Source of the DNA: Hymenobacter psychrotolerans DSM 18569
GTDB lineage: Bacteria; Bacteroidota; Bacteroidia; Cytophagales; Hymenobacteraceae
Assembly: GCF_900142395.1 (NCBI RefSeq)
Contig: NZ_FRAS01000002.1
Coordinates: 124,001 to 188,000 of the forward strand
Reading direction: 5' to 3'
DNA length: 64,000 nt
Shown here in pieces: positions 40,899 through 49,781 of the stretch (position 1 is its first letter; each line of letters opens with the position of its first letter). The notes under the pieces were generated by a model. The model was not told the origin of the DNA and ran no database searches. It was given only the letters and a program-made list of their open reading frames with translations. The position numbers and the translations under genes were made by a program.

Positions 40899-41465
40899 AT
40901 GGAAGCTTTTGCGTACACCGATATCAATGCCCCGCTGGTTGAGCGGTGCCGCCTGGGCGACCGACGGGCGCAGGCCGAGATTTACAAGCGCTACTCCAAA
41001 GCCATGTTTAACGCCTCGCTGCGCATCACCGGCGACTATGCCGAGGCCGAGGACGTGCTGCAGGAGGCATTTCTGAGCGCCTTCCGGGAGCTGCACAGCT
41101 ACAAGGGCGACTCGTCGTTCGGCTCGTGGCTCAAGCGCATCGTCATCAACAAAAGCATCAACTGCCTGCGCAACCGCCGCCTGCAACTGGTGCCTTTAGG
41201 AGAGCAGCACGATGCCGCTGGCACCGAAACCGCCGACTTCGGGCCCGAGAATGAGGAAATGCACTGGCGGGCCGATGTGGTGCGCCGCTGCGTGCAGGAA
41301 CTCCCCGACGGCTACCGCGTAGTGCTGAGCCTGTACCTGCTCGAAGGCTACGACCACGCCGAAATAGCCGGTGTTCTGGGCATCACCGAGTCCACCTCGA
41401 AGTCGCAGTATAGCCGGGCCCGCAAAAAGCTGCTGGAACTGGCCCGCCAGCGCGGCCTTTCGTAA
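40899..41465 (+). CDS. ECF-type RNA polymerase sigma factor
   Basis: A 188-residue sigma-70 family factor with only regions 2 and 4. Region 2 spans about 10-85 (EIYKRYSKAMFNASLRITGD, AEDVLQEAFLSAFRELHSYKG, FGSWLKRIVINKSINCLR). Region 4 spans about 130-185 (LPDGYRVVLSLYLLEGYDHA, EIAGVLGITESTSKSQYSRA, RKKLLELA). The next gene encodes a probable cognate anti-sigma factor, suggesting an envelope-signal switch. The ATG at 40899 is chosen; it is the first Met before the conserved helix. Confidence 0.93.
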   Translation: MEAFAYTDINAPLVERCRLGDRRAQAEIYKRYSKAMFNASLRITGDYAEAEDVLQEAFLSAFRELHSYKGDSSFGSWLKRIVINKSINCLRNRRLQLVPLGEQHDAAGTETADFGPENEEMHWRADVVRRCVQELPDGYRVVLSLYLLEGYDHAEIAGVLGITESTSKSQYSRARKKLLELARQRGLS

Positions 41466-41565
41466 GAGCAACCATATCAAATCTGTCTTCGGATGCCCTG
41501 CCCCGCCCACCCTGCACGGGGCGCCGCCGCCCGAAGGAAGCCGAGTGCGTAGTACCACCCCTGAC

Positions 41566-42345
41566 ATGAACGAGAAAAAAACCGGTCTGGAGAATTTCGT
41601 TGAACGGCATCTGGCCGACTTCGACGCGTTTGAGCCGCGCCCGGATTTGTGGGACGACATCGAACAGAAGCTGGCCGCACCCACGGCCGGCGCTGCCATC
41701 GAGCAGGAAGAAGAAGCCGCGCCGTTGCGGATCGTACAGCTGCACCCCACCGCCGACACGCCGCCGGCTGCCGCCCCGGCGGCCCGTTGGGCTGGCTGGC
41801 TGCCACGCCCCAAAATGGCCGCTGCCCTGGCCGGCCTTCTGCTGGCCGGTGCCGGCGCTATCTGGAGCAATCAGGCGGCGCGCTCCACTGCCTGGACCAG
41901 CAGCACCGCGCCGCTGGTGCTGGCGGCGCCGGCAACGGAACCTACCGAAGAAACCACTTCCTATGGCTTCGGTGCCGCCCCGGTGGCTGCTGCCGCTGAG
42001 GCTCCGGCAGCGCGTCTGAGCCAGGAAGTGCGCCGTATGGAAGGCTACTACGCCGTACAGATCAATGAGCGGCAGGCCGAGCTGCAGCAGCTGGAAGCCC
42101 GGACGGCATCGGCGGCCGGCACTACCGCCGACTGGCAGCGGGAGCTGGCCGCCCTCGACTCGACCTACCGGCAGCTGAAAACGGAACTGTACCGCAACCC
42201 CGAGCCGGCCGTGGTGCTCGACGCCATGAACCGCAACCTGCAGATTCGCCTTGATATTCTGAACCAGCAAACCCGCACCCAGGAGCAGATTCAGGAGTAT
42301 CATGCCCAGCCGCAGGCAGGTGCTGAAACCCAGCCGACCCCATGA
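41566..42345 (+). CDS. Probable anti-sigma factor
   Basis: A 259-residue single-pass membrane protein. The N-terminus (MNEKKTGLENFVERHLADFD, EPRPDLWDDIEQKL) fits the cytoplasmic helical domain of Bacteroidota anti-sigma factors. A transmembrane segment lies near residues 85-100 (MAAALAGLLLAGAGAIW). The periplasmic part is Ala-rich and then coiled-coil-like (EVRRMEGYYAVQINERQAEL, QRELAALDSTYRQLKTEL). No classical zinc-binding HxxxCxxC motif is present. It lies 100 bases after the sigma gene and overlaps the next gene by four bases (ATGA). The role is inferred from position and topology. Confidence 0.75.
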   Translation: MNEKKTGLENFVERHLADFDAFEPRPDLWDDIEQKLAAPTAGAAIEQEEEAAPLRIVQLHPTADTPPAAAPAARWAGWLPRPKMAAALAGLLLAGAGAIWSNQAARSTAWTSSTAPLVLAAPATEPTEETTSYGFGAAPVAAAAEAPAARLSQEVRRMEGYYAVQINERQAELQQLEARTASAAGTTADWQRELAALDSTYRQLKTELYRNPEPAVVLDAMNRNLQIRLDILNQQTRTQEQIQEYHAQPQAGAETQPTP

Positions 42346-43586
42346 GCAACCCTCTGAAGCTATACAGCCGCTTGCTGCTGACCGGCGCCGTGCTGCTGGC
42401 TGGCTCCACTGTGGGCCGGGCGCAGTCTGCGCCCAGCACCCCGGGCGAGCAGTATTACAGCCAGACAGCCCCCGAAGCCGTTCTGCTGCGGCTGCAGGGT
42501 GGCGCGGCCGATGGCCAGAACGGGCAGGGGCCTCAAGGGCCACAGGGTCCGCAGGATGAGCTGCCCATTGCGCCGGCCATCGAAAAGACCCGCCGGCTAA
42601 GCCGTACGTTTGCCGTGCCTTCGGGCAAGCCCTACGCGCTGGATACCCGCTACGGCCGCGTGCAGGTGAATGTGTGGAGCCGCAACGAAGTGCGCACCGA
42701 TGTGGATATCATCACGCGCGCTGACACCGAGGACAAAGCGCAGCAGCTGCAGGACATGATTCAGGTGCAGGTGCTCGAAAACGACCCCACTACGGGCGGG
42801 GTTTCGGCCCGCTCCCGGTTTGGCGCCATGCCCAGCGGCTGCTGGAGCCGCACCAAGCTCTACGAAGTGAACTACACGGTGTGGGTGCCCAAAAACACGC
42901 CGCTGCATGTGTTCAATACTTTCGGGGACGTGACGATTAGCGGCGACCTGACCGGCCCGACGGAGCTGGCTGTGGAATACGGCACGCTGCGCACCGGCCG
43001 CCTGGATGGCGGGCAGAATCTGGTGCGCGTTGGCAACGGGCAGGCCTCGGTGGCCTACACGCGCCGCGCCAGCATCGATGCTTCCTATTCGCGGCTGCGC
43101 CTGGATGCCGGGCAGACCGTGGACCTGCGCAACAACTACTCCGACATCGACATCGGGACGGTGCAGGACCTGACCGTGCACAGCAAATACGGCGACGTGG
43201 CGCTGGGCACCGTGCGCAACCTGCGCGGCACTTCCGGCTATTCCAAATTCAGCATCGAAAAGCTCTCGGATAAGCTGGACATGACGGTGCAGCATTGCCC
43301 CAACTTTGAGGTGCGCAACACCGGCCGCAACTTCAGCGCCATCAACCTCGATGGCGGCTACAGCACCATTCTGCTCAATTTCGCCGATGATGCCGGCTTC
43401 AACTTCGATGTGAACACGCAGCACGGCAAGCTGCTGGTAGATAAGAAGCTGGTGCGGATGGACTCGGAGGAAAGCAGCCCGGGCTCCAGCGACATGCAGG
43501 GCACGTTCGGGGTGGCCAAAGCCCGCCCGGCAGCCGGCAACGTTAACATCAAAGTGCGCTACGGCAACGTGAGCTTCAACCGCTAG
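42342..43586 (+). CDS. Exported DUF4097-like beta-repeat protein
   Basis: A 414-residue exported protein. The signal peptide is LLLTGAVLLAGSTVGRAQ, followed by a GQNGQGPQGPQGPQ linker. The main domain is built from short repeated beta-strands (YGRVQVNVWSRNEV, NTFGDVTISGDLTGPTEL, VEYGTLRTGRLDGG, KYGDVALGTVRNL), the DUF4097/DUF2807 style of putative adhesin or beta-helix. It overlaps the anti-sigma gene by four bases, so coupling is likely. Three-gene units of ECF sigma, membrane anti-sigma and DUF4097-like protein suggest that it is an envelope target or sensor of the switch. The start ATG is fixed by the overlap. Confidence 0.75.
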   Translation: MSNPLKLYSRLLLTGAVLLAGSTVGRAQSAPSTPGEQYYSQTAPEAVLLRLQGGAADGQNGQGPQGPQGPQDELPIAPAIEKTRRLSRTFAVPSGKPYALDTRYGRVQVNVWSRNEVRTDVDIITRADTEDKAQQLQDMIQVQVLENDPTTGGVSARSRFGAMPSGCWSRTKLYEVNYTVWVPKNTPLHVFNTFGDVTISGDLTGPTELAVEYGTLRTGRLDGGQNLVRVGNGQASVAYTRRASIDASYSRLRLDAGQTVDLRNNYSDIDIGTVQDLTVHSKYGDVALGTVRNLRGTSGYSKFSIEKLSDKLDMTVQHCPNFEVRNTGRNFSAINLDGGYSTILLNFADDAGFNFDVNTQHGKLLVDKKLVRMDSEESSPGSSDMQGTFGVAKARPAAGNVNIKVRYGNVSFNR

Positions 43587-43608
43587 GCGCGCCCACACTT
43601 CGTATTAC

Positions 43609-43636
43609 AAAAGCCGGCCTTACAGCCGGCTTTTTT
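43609..43636 (+). terminator. Terminator after the sigma-factor operon
   Basis: AAAAGCCGGC pairs with GCCGGCTTTT around CTTACA, followed by two more T residues. Confidence 0.85.
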
Positions 43637-43697
43637 GTGTCTGTTCCGTTTCAGACGGCTGCCCGCCCTACCTTTAGCGCTACTTTACTGCCACCTT

Positions 43698-44249
43698 ATG
43701 AACCGCCTGCTTCTTCTGTTGCCGCTGCTGTGGGGTTTCGGCGGGCCGGAGGTGCTGGCCCAGCAACAACCGGCCATGCCTGCTTCTCCCTCAGCCTCCG
43801 CGGCGCTGCCCTCTGCCATGCGTACCTACGCCCTGCGCCTGGCCCCCGGCCAGGATCTGCGCCAGCAATTGGATGCCTTCGTGCAAAGGCACCAGATTCG
43901 GGCCGGGGCTATTGTAACGTGCGTGGGCAGCCTCACGCACGTTACGTTGCGGCTGGCCAACCAGGAAGGACCCAGCGTGTACCGCGGCCACTTCGAAATT
44001 GTATCGTTGGCAGGCACGCTCTCCACCAGCGGCAGCCATGTGCACCTCTCCGTTTCCGATTCCACGGGCCGCACAATAGGCGGCCATTTGCTCGCCGGCA
44101 ACCTCATCTATACCACGGCGGAGCTGGTACTGGGCGTGCTGGACGACGTGGAGTTCCGCCGCGAAACCGACCCCACCTTCGGCTACCGCGAGCTGACCGT
44201 GCACCCGGCCCAGCCGAAAAGCCCGCCGAAAAAGCCCAGCCGCCGCTAA
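43698..44249 (+). CDS. Exported PPC (DUF296) domain protein
   Basis: A 183-residue protein containing a PPC/DUF296 domain, found in plant AT-hook proteins and as stand-alone bacterial proteins. Landmarks are GAIVTCVGSLTHVTLRLAN, FEIVSLAGTLSTSG and SHVHLSVSDSTGRTIGGHLL; the His residues of HVH and GGHL are the positions that bind metal in bacterial structures, as I recall them. Unusually it carries a clear signal peptide (MNRLLLLLPLLWGFGGPEVLAQ), so DNA binding, often suggested for this family, is unlikely here. The ATG at 43698 is supported by a near-match -7 box (TACCTTTA, 43669-43676). Confidence 0.8.
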   Translation: MNRLLLLLPLLWGFGGPEVLAQQQPAMPASPSASAALPSAMRTYALRLAPGQDLRQQLDAFVQRHQIRAGAIVTCVGSLTHVTLRLANQEGPSVYRGHFEIVSLAGTLSTSGSHVHLSVSDSTGRTIGGHLLAGNLIYTTAELVLGVLDDVEFRRETDPTFGYRELTVHPAQPKSPPKKPSRR

Positions 44250-44392
44250 GCCGGCGTGTGCCGCAAAATATATTATGCCGCGCGTCGCCATGCTGTTTTA
44301 AGCCGGGGCGCTAATGTGTAGTATTGTAAGAATATCCGGTAGACTCCCGCCGTGCGGGCCACTATGGCTTGCCTCTTTACTTATCCTGCTTG

Positions 44393-45120
44393 ATGCACCT
44401 TTACCCCTACGGCCTGGCGCTGGCGCTGCTGGCCGCCGCGCCCGGCGCAACCTTCGCCCAGAAGGCGCCCCAATCTTCCTCTGCTGCCGCTACGCTGCCA
44501 CTTCTCACCGATTCGTACCAGGCCCTGAAGGAAGGCGTGGAGCTGCACGATAAGGCCGCTACTACTTCCCGAACGGCAAGCTGGAAACTGTGCAAAACTA
44601 CCTCTACGGCTCGCCCGAAGGCATTCCGCAGTACTACAACCCGGCCGGCGAGCTGCTGGAGGAGCGTCTCTACGAGCACGGCAACCTGGCCGCCTTCCGC
44701 ACCGGCCGCGACCAGTCGGAAGCCTGGCAGCGCATCGAAAAGCTGACGGGCTCCATTAAAACCAGCTTCGCCAACGGCAAGCCCGCGTCCGATGAGACCG
44801 TGCGCGGCGGCATGCTCGACGGCACCCGCACCACCTACTACAGCTCCGGCCAGGTATTTCGCCGCATGGAGTTCAAGGAAGGCCTGCTGACGGGCACGCT
44901 CACCGGCTACCACCCTGGGGGCAAGCTAATGGAAGAAGAGCAATACCTGCACGGCGAATACCACGGCCGCAGCCGCTACTACCGTCCCGATGGCACGCTG
45001 GAGCGCGAAGAAACCTACCGGAGTGGCGAAAAGCTCGGCCCGACTGTATATTACGATGTGAAGGGCAAGCCCACCAAGACCGAAGTGTACTGGAATCAAT
45101 ATGTGTATGAAGGCAAATAA
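44393..45120 (+). pseudogene. YwqK/MORN-type protein with a frameshift
   Basis: Two frames together encode one protein. The first, from the ATG at 44393, gives a signal peptide (MHLYPYGLALALLAAAPGAT) and reads to GVELHDK; it then loses sense and stops at 44746. The second frame carries on from about 44557 with RYYFPNGKLETVQNYLYG and continues to the stop at 45120 with repeated YxxDG-type segments (YYSSGQVFRRMEFKEGLLTG, YRPDGTLEREETYRSGEKLG), as in MORN-variant or YwqK-like proteins. Restoring one G at 44554-44555 (GG to GGG) would give HDKGRYYFPNGK. It is either a true one-base deletion or a sequence error. It overlaps the next gene by 14 bases. Confidence 0.8.
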
Positions 45121-47068
45121 ATGGTCGGGCGGCGTGCTGGCGCTGCTGTTGTGGGCGGTGCTAGCGCTGCCGGTTGCCCGCGCCCAGCAGCCCACCCAGC
45201 TGGTAGCCGAAATGCAGGCGAAGTTTCCGGGCGAAAAAGCCGTGTACCTCGACTACCGCACCGACCTCACGCTGGAAGCCAAAGGCGACTCGGTGCTGGT
45301 GCTGGCCCGCCACCACCAGGACATGCTGCACCTCGATGCGCAGTCGGTGGCGTACGTGAACGACAAGGTGTACAACTCGCACTTCAGCCGCCTGCAGAAG
45401 CTGGATGCCCGCACCATGGTGCCCAGCGGCAACAGCTACAAAGCCGTGAAGGTGACGGACTACAAGGAGAAGTTCGAGCTGCAGTCGGGCATTTTCTACG
45501 ACGATACGCGCTCCACCACCTGGACCTTCCCGGCCGTAGCGCCCGGTGCCCGCACCGTCACCGACTACACCGTGCGCCACCCCGACCCGCGCTTCCTCAA
45601 CCCGTTCTATTTCGGCTCCTACGTGCCCGTGCGCCACGCCGAGCTGACCGTTACGGCCCCGCGCAACATCAAAATCAGCCACCGCCTCTTCCATACCGAG
45701 GGCCTCAACATCAGCTTCAGCAAGCAGGAAAAAGGCAACACCATCACCTACCGCTGGACCGCCGACAACCTGCCCAGCCCCCCGCGCGACTCCGACGGCC
45801 CCGAGGCGGCCTACTACCTGCCGCACCTCGTGTATTTCGTGGAGGAAGTGCCTTCGGCTGACGGACAGGCCCGCAAGGTGCTGGCTGGCGTGCCGGAGCT
45901 ATACAACCTGTACTCGGGCTTCGTGAGCAAGCTCGATCCGCAGGAAAGCCCCGCCCTGCGCCGCGTGGTTGACTCTTTGGTAGTGGGCGCCAAAACCGAA
46001 CAGGACCGGGTGCAGCGCGTGTACTACTGGGTGCAGGACAACATCCGCTACGTGGCCTTCGAAAACGGCATGGGAGGCTTCATTCCGCGCGACGCCGGCG
46101 CCGTGTACGCCAAGCGCTACGGCGACTGCAAGGACATGGCCAACCTCACCCGCGAGATGCTGCGCATGGCCGGCGTGAAATCCTACCTCACCTGGATTGG
46201 CACCCGCGACCTGCCCTACCGCTACTCCGAGCTGGCCACGCCCGGCGTCGATAACCACATGATTACGACCTACGAGGCCAGCCCCGGCAAGTACGTGTTC
46301 CTTGATGCCACCAACAAATACATGCCTTTCGGGATGCCCTCGGCCTTCATTCAGGGCAAAGAGGCCCTGATGGCTATTGATGGCAAGAACTGCAAAGTGG
46401 TGGATGTGCCCGTGATGAGCCAGGACCGCAGCCCCGTGTCCGACGTGTCGGCCCTGACGCTGGACGACAAGGGCGGACTGCGCGGCAAAGGCAGCCTCCA
46501 GCTGGCCGGCTACCCCAAGGTTATGCAGAGCTACGCCCTCGACGGCCTCGACCAGACCGAAGAAACCAAGTACATCAAAAGCCTGCTGGAGCGCGGCAAC
46601 AACAAGTTCTTCGTCGACAAGTACCGCGTTAGCCACCTTGACACGCGCGACCAGCCCCTCACCATCGACTACGAGTACCGCCTGCAGGACTACGTGCAGA
46701 AGCTCGACGACGAAATCTACGTGAACCTGAACCTGGAGCGGCCCTACGCCCACGACCGGATTGACGCCGACAAGCGCCGCCTGCCCCGCGTGAACGAGTA
46801 CGCCACCCAGAACCACAGCCGCACCGAGCTGGAAATTCCGGCCGGCTACGACGTGGAATACCTGCCGCCCGTGGCCGAAATGAATGACCCCGTATTCGGC
46901 TTTAAGGTGAAATACGAGCGGCAGGGCAACAAAATCGTGCAGGACAAGCAGGTCTACATCAACTACCTCATGCTGCAGCCCAAGCAGTTTCATCAGTGGA
47001 ATGCCGTGGTGGACAAGCTGAACGCTGCCTACCGCGAAACCGTGATTCTAAAGCGGAAAAAGGCCTGA
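45107..47068 (+). CDS. DUF3857/transglutaminase-like exported protein
   Basis: A 653-residue exported protein. The signal peptide is GGVLALLLWAVLALPVARAQ. The N-terminal half is a DUF3857 beta-sandwich (ISHRLFHTEGLNISFSKQE region). A transglutaminase-like domain follows with an intact putative triad: Cys341 in YGDCKDMANL, His384 in VDNHMITTY and Asp400 in VFLDATNKYMPFG. The C-terminal third is a further DUF3858-like beta domain (LEIPAGYDVEYLPPV). Such proteins are common in Bacteroidota; their substrate is unknown. The start overlaps the frameshifted gene, and a second DUF3857 gene follows, so the three probably form an operon. Confidence 0.88.
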   Translation: MKANKWSGGVLALLLWAVLALPVARAQQPTQLVAEMQAKFPGEKAVYLDYRTDLTLEAKGDSVLVLARHHQDMLHLDAQSVAYVNDKVYNSHFSRLQKLDARTMVPSGNSYKAVKVTDYKEKFELQSGIFYDDTRSTTWTFPAVAPGARTVTDYTVRHPDPRFLNPFYFGSYVPVRHAELTVTAPRNIKISHRLFHTEGLNISFSKQEKGNTITYRWTADNLPSPPRDSDGPEAAYYLPHLVYFVEEVPSADGQARKVLAGVPELYNLYSGFVSKLDPQESPALRRVVDSLVVGAKTEQDRVQRVYYWVQDNIRYVAFENGMGGFIPRDAGAVYAKRYGDCKDMANLTREMLRMAGVKSYLTWIGTRDLPYRYSELATPGVDNHMITTYEASPGKYVFLDATNKYMPFGMPSAFIQGKEALMAIDGKNCKVVDVPVMSQDRSPVSDVSALTLDDKGGLRGKGSLQLAGYPKVMQSYALDGLDQTEETKYIKSLLERGNNKFFVDKYRVSHLDTRDQPLTIDYEYRLQDYVQKLDDEIYVNLNLERPYAHDRIDADKRRLPRVNEYATQNHSRTELEIPAGYDVEYLPPVAEMNDPVFGFKVKYERQGNKIVQDKQVYINYLMLQPKQFHQWNAVVDKLNAAYRETVILKRKKA

Positions 47069-47098
47069 GTGCCCGCTATCCGCGCTATATCTTCTTCT

Positions 47099-49087
47099 AT
47101 GAACTTTGCTTTTGTTGCCCGCGCTGCGGCGGTGGCGCTGCTCCTGACTACTGCCGCGCCGGTTTGGGCGCAGCAAATACCCAAAACGCTGCACTACGCC
47201 GCCTACAGCTGGGACGCCAAGCGCACCAAGCGCCTGCCCGTGTCCGACGAAGACGCCAAACAGCCCGCCCTGGTGCTGCGCGACTTCACGGCCCACGAAT
47301 ATATGTTCAGCGAGCAGGACAAAGGCATCAAGCTATACTCCACCGAGCACCGGATTCTACGCGTCAATACTTCCGACGGCATCGAGCGGTTCAACAAAAT
47401 CTACATCCCGCAGGATGGCGGCCAGCTGCTCTACCTGAAAGCGCGCACCATCAGCCCGCGCGGCGAGGTGGCCGAGGTGAACGAAGGCAGCATCAAGGAG
47501 CTGAAAGACGAGGACGGCGGCCGCGGCTTCAAGATTTTTGCGGTAGAAGGTGTAGAGAAAGGCTCCGAAATCGAGTATCTGTTTCTGCGCGAGCGGCCGG
47601 CCAAGTTCTTCGGGCGCGACTACCTGCAAAGCGCCGTACCGACCCGCAACGTGTCGTTTGAGCTGATTTCGCCCGAGTCGCTCACCTTCGATACGCGCGT
47701 TTACAATGGGCCTGCCGCCGCGCCCGACACAGTAATTGGCGGCAAGCACCACATCCGGCTGAAGCTGGCGAGCGTGCCGGCCGCCCGTGAGGAAACCTTC
47801 GCCCAAAGCAGCGCCGAGCGCATGCGTGTTGAGTACAAGCTGGCTTACACCGCCCAGCGTGGCCGCACCCGCCTGTTCACCTGGGCCGATGCCAGCCAGT
47901 ACCTGCACGGCACCATCTACACCCTGGCTAAAGACGAAACCAAAGCCGCCGACAAACTCCTGCGCGACGCCAAGCTGCCGGCCAGCGGCGACCTGGCCAG
48001 CCGGGTGCAGGCCTTGGAAAACCACCTCAAAACCAGCTTCAACCTGACCGAAGGCGGCGAAGCCAACCTGGCCCGCATTGCGGCCACCAAAAATGCCTCC
48101 GAGCTGGGCCTGACCCGCCTGTTTGTGGCCCTGCTGCGCCGCCTGAACATCGAGCACGAACTGGTAGTGACCACCGACCGCAGCGACGTGGTGTTCGACG
48201 ACACCTTCGACACCTGGAACTACCTCGACAACTACGCGCTGTACTTCCCGGAAACCAAGCAGCTGCTGGCTCCCGCGCGTCCCGATTTCCGCTACGGTAT
48301 GGTGCCGCCCGGCTGGACGGCCAACAAGGGCCTGTTTGTGCGCACCGTGAAGCTCGGCTCCACCGAATCGGCCGTGGGCGTGGTGCGCGACATCCCGACG
48401 CTGGCCGCCGAGCAAAGCCCCAACGACCTCGACATCAAGGTGAAATTTGCGCCGGAGCTGGATAAGGCTTTCGTGGATATCCGGCAGGTGCTGGGCGGCT
48501 ACCATGCGCAGGCCATCCAGCCATTCTATTCCCTGATTCCGGAGGAAAAGCGCACCGAGGTGATGCAGTCTTTGGTGAAAGGCAACGTGCCCGATGCCAC
48601 CTTTAAAAACGTGAAAGTAACCAATGGCGAGGCCGGACTGAGTCCGCTCAGCAAGCCGTTTCTGGTAGATGCCAGCGTGGAGTCGGCGGCGCTGCTCAAC
48701 AAGGCCGGGCAGCGCTACCTTTTCAAAATCGGGGAACTGCTGGGCCAGCAGTCGGAGCTGTACCAGGCTGAGGCGCGGCAGTACGACGTGGAAAACGACT
48801 TCAACCGCCGCTACAACCGCGTGATAACGCTGGAGCTGCCCGCCGGCTACCAGGTGCGCAACCTCCAGGACCTGAACGCCGACGTAAAAGCCGGCCCCGA
48901 CGCAAAAGACCCGCTGTACTACTTCAACTCGAAGTACGCCGTGCAGGGCCAGACTGTCACGGTTACCATCACGGAAGCCTACCGCCAGATCCGCTGGCCC
49001 AAGAAGGATTTCGAAGCCTTCCGCGACGTGGTGAATGCCGCCGCCAACTTCAATAAAGTAGTGCTGGTGCTGGAAAAGAAAAGCTAG
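47099..49087 (+). CDS. DUF3857 protein with a degenerate transglutaminase domain
   Basis: A 662-residue exported paralogue of the preceding protein. The signal peptide is FVARAAAVALLLTTAAPVWAQ. A DUF3857-type N-terminal half (TEHRILRVNTSDGIERFNKI) leads to a transglutaminase-like segment in which the catalytic Cys position reads NASELGLTRLFVALLRRL with no Cys, and the His/Asp region reads WNYLDNYALYFPETKQLL without the expected His. It is therefore probably not an active enzyme. The C-terminus again resembles the paralogue (LELPAGYQVRNLQDL, VTITEAYRQIRWP). It starts 30 bases after the active copy. The ATG at 47099 is preferred over one at 47069. Confidence 0.85.
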   Translation: MNFAFVARAAAVALLLTTAAPVWAQQIPKTLHYAAYSWDAKRTKRLPVSDEDAKQPALVLRDFTAHEYMFSEQDKGIKLYSTEHRILRVNTSDGIERFNKIYIPQDGGQLLYLKARTISPRGEVAEVNEGSIKELKDEDGGRGFKIFAVEGVEKGSEIEYLFLRERPAKFFGRDYLQSAVPTRNVSFELISPESLTFDTRVYNGPAAAPDTVIGGKHHIRLKLASVPAAREETFAQSSAERMRVEYKLAYTAQRGRTRLFTWADASQYLHGTIYTLAKDETKAADKLLRDAKLPASGDLASRVQALENHLKTSFNLTEGGEANLARIAATKNASELGLTRLFVALLRRLNIEHELVVTTDRSDVVFDDTFDTWNYLDNYALYFPETKQLLAPARPDFRYGMVPPGWTANKGLFVRTVKLGSTESAVGVVRDIPTLAAEQSPNDLDIKVKFAPELDKAFVDIRQVLGGYHAQAIQPFYSLIPEEKRTEVMQSLVKGNVPDATFKNVKVTNGEAGLSPLSKPFLVDASVESAALLNKAGQRYLFKIGELLGQQSELYQAEARQYDVENDFNRRYNRVITLELPAGYQVRNLQDLNADVKAGPDAKDPLYYFNSKYAVQGQTVTVTITEAYRQIRWPKKDFEAFRDVVNAAANFNKVVLVLEKKS

Positions 49088-49101
49088 GCTGGCTTCTCAG
49101 C

Positions 49102-49148
49102 AACGCAACGTGCCCCACGCTCATTCGAGTATGGGGCACGTTGCGTTT
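49102..49148 (+). terminator. Terminator after the DUF3857 genes
   Basis: A perfect 16-bp stem (AACGCAACGTGCCCCA against TGGGGCACGTTGCGTT) with a 14-base loop. Confidence 0.8.
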
Positions 49149-49233
49149 AACACAAACGGAAAGACCGGATAAATGCTCGGCATGCCGATTAATTTGTGTT
49201 CTTTGTGCACTCCACGTTTCACCATCCGCCGCT

Positions 49234-49749
49234 ATGCAACAGCCTGCTGCCACTCCCGCGCCCCTTGCCGATACGCCCGCTGCGGCCGCGTTTCGGCGCA
49301 CCATTTCCAGCCCGATGAAGCTGCGCCTGTTTATGCTGCGTAGCCTGCCGATGGCGTATCTGGCGGGGCTGCGGCTGCGCGAAATCACGCCGGCGCGGGC
49401 GGTTATTACCATACCATTTAAGTATCTGACCAAGAATCCGTTCCGCAGCATCTATTTTGCCTGCCTGAGCATGGCGGCCGAAATGGCCAGCGGCATTCTG
49501 GCCATGATGAACATTCAGGGGCAGGGCCGCGTCTCGATGCTGGTGGTAGGACTGGAAGCCGAATTCACGAAGAAAGCCGTGGGCCTGATTGCCTTCACCT
49601 CCGAAGACGGCCTCCGTATTGCGCAGGCCATAGCCGACAGCCGCGCCAGCGGCGAAGGCCGCACCGTGGTCTGCACCAGCACCGGCGTAGACCAGGCCGG
49701 CGACACGGTAGCCGTGTTCCGCATTACTTGGTCGTTTCGGGCGAAGTAA
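49234..49749 (+). CDS. DUF4442-like hotdog-fold protein
   Basis: A 171-residue protein with the look of DUF4442 members, which have the hotdog fold of acyl-CoA thioesterases. Visible are SPMKLRLFMLRSLPMAYLAG, ARAVITIPFKYLTKNPFRSI, YFACLSMAAEMASGILAM and VSMLVVGLEAEFTKKAVG. The NPFRSIYFACLSMAAEM segment matches the central helix region of the family. A thioesterase activity is plausible but not established for this family. The ATG at 49234 is preferred over one at 49141, which lies within the preceding terminator. Confidence 0.8.
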   Translation: MQQPAATPAPLADTPAAAAFRRTISSPMKLRLFMLRSLPMAYLAGLRLREITPARAVITIPFKYLTKNPFRSIYFACLSMAAEMASGILAMMNIQGQGRVSMLVVGLEAEFTKKAVGLIAFTSEDGLRIAQAIADSRASGEGRTVVCTSTGVDQAGDTVAVFRITWSFRAK

Positions 49750-49781
49750 GCCCGGCGGCCTTTCACCTCAGTCCCTTCCCG

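Noticed and set aside
44393..45120. The YwqK-like gene considered as the antitoxin of a toxin-antitoxin pair, as such families are often labelled.
   Set aside because: It encodes an exported MORN-type protein, and the neighbouring genes encode large DUF3857 proteins with no toxin features.
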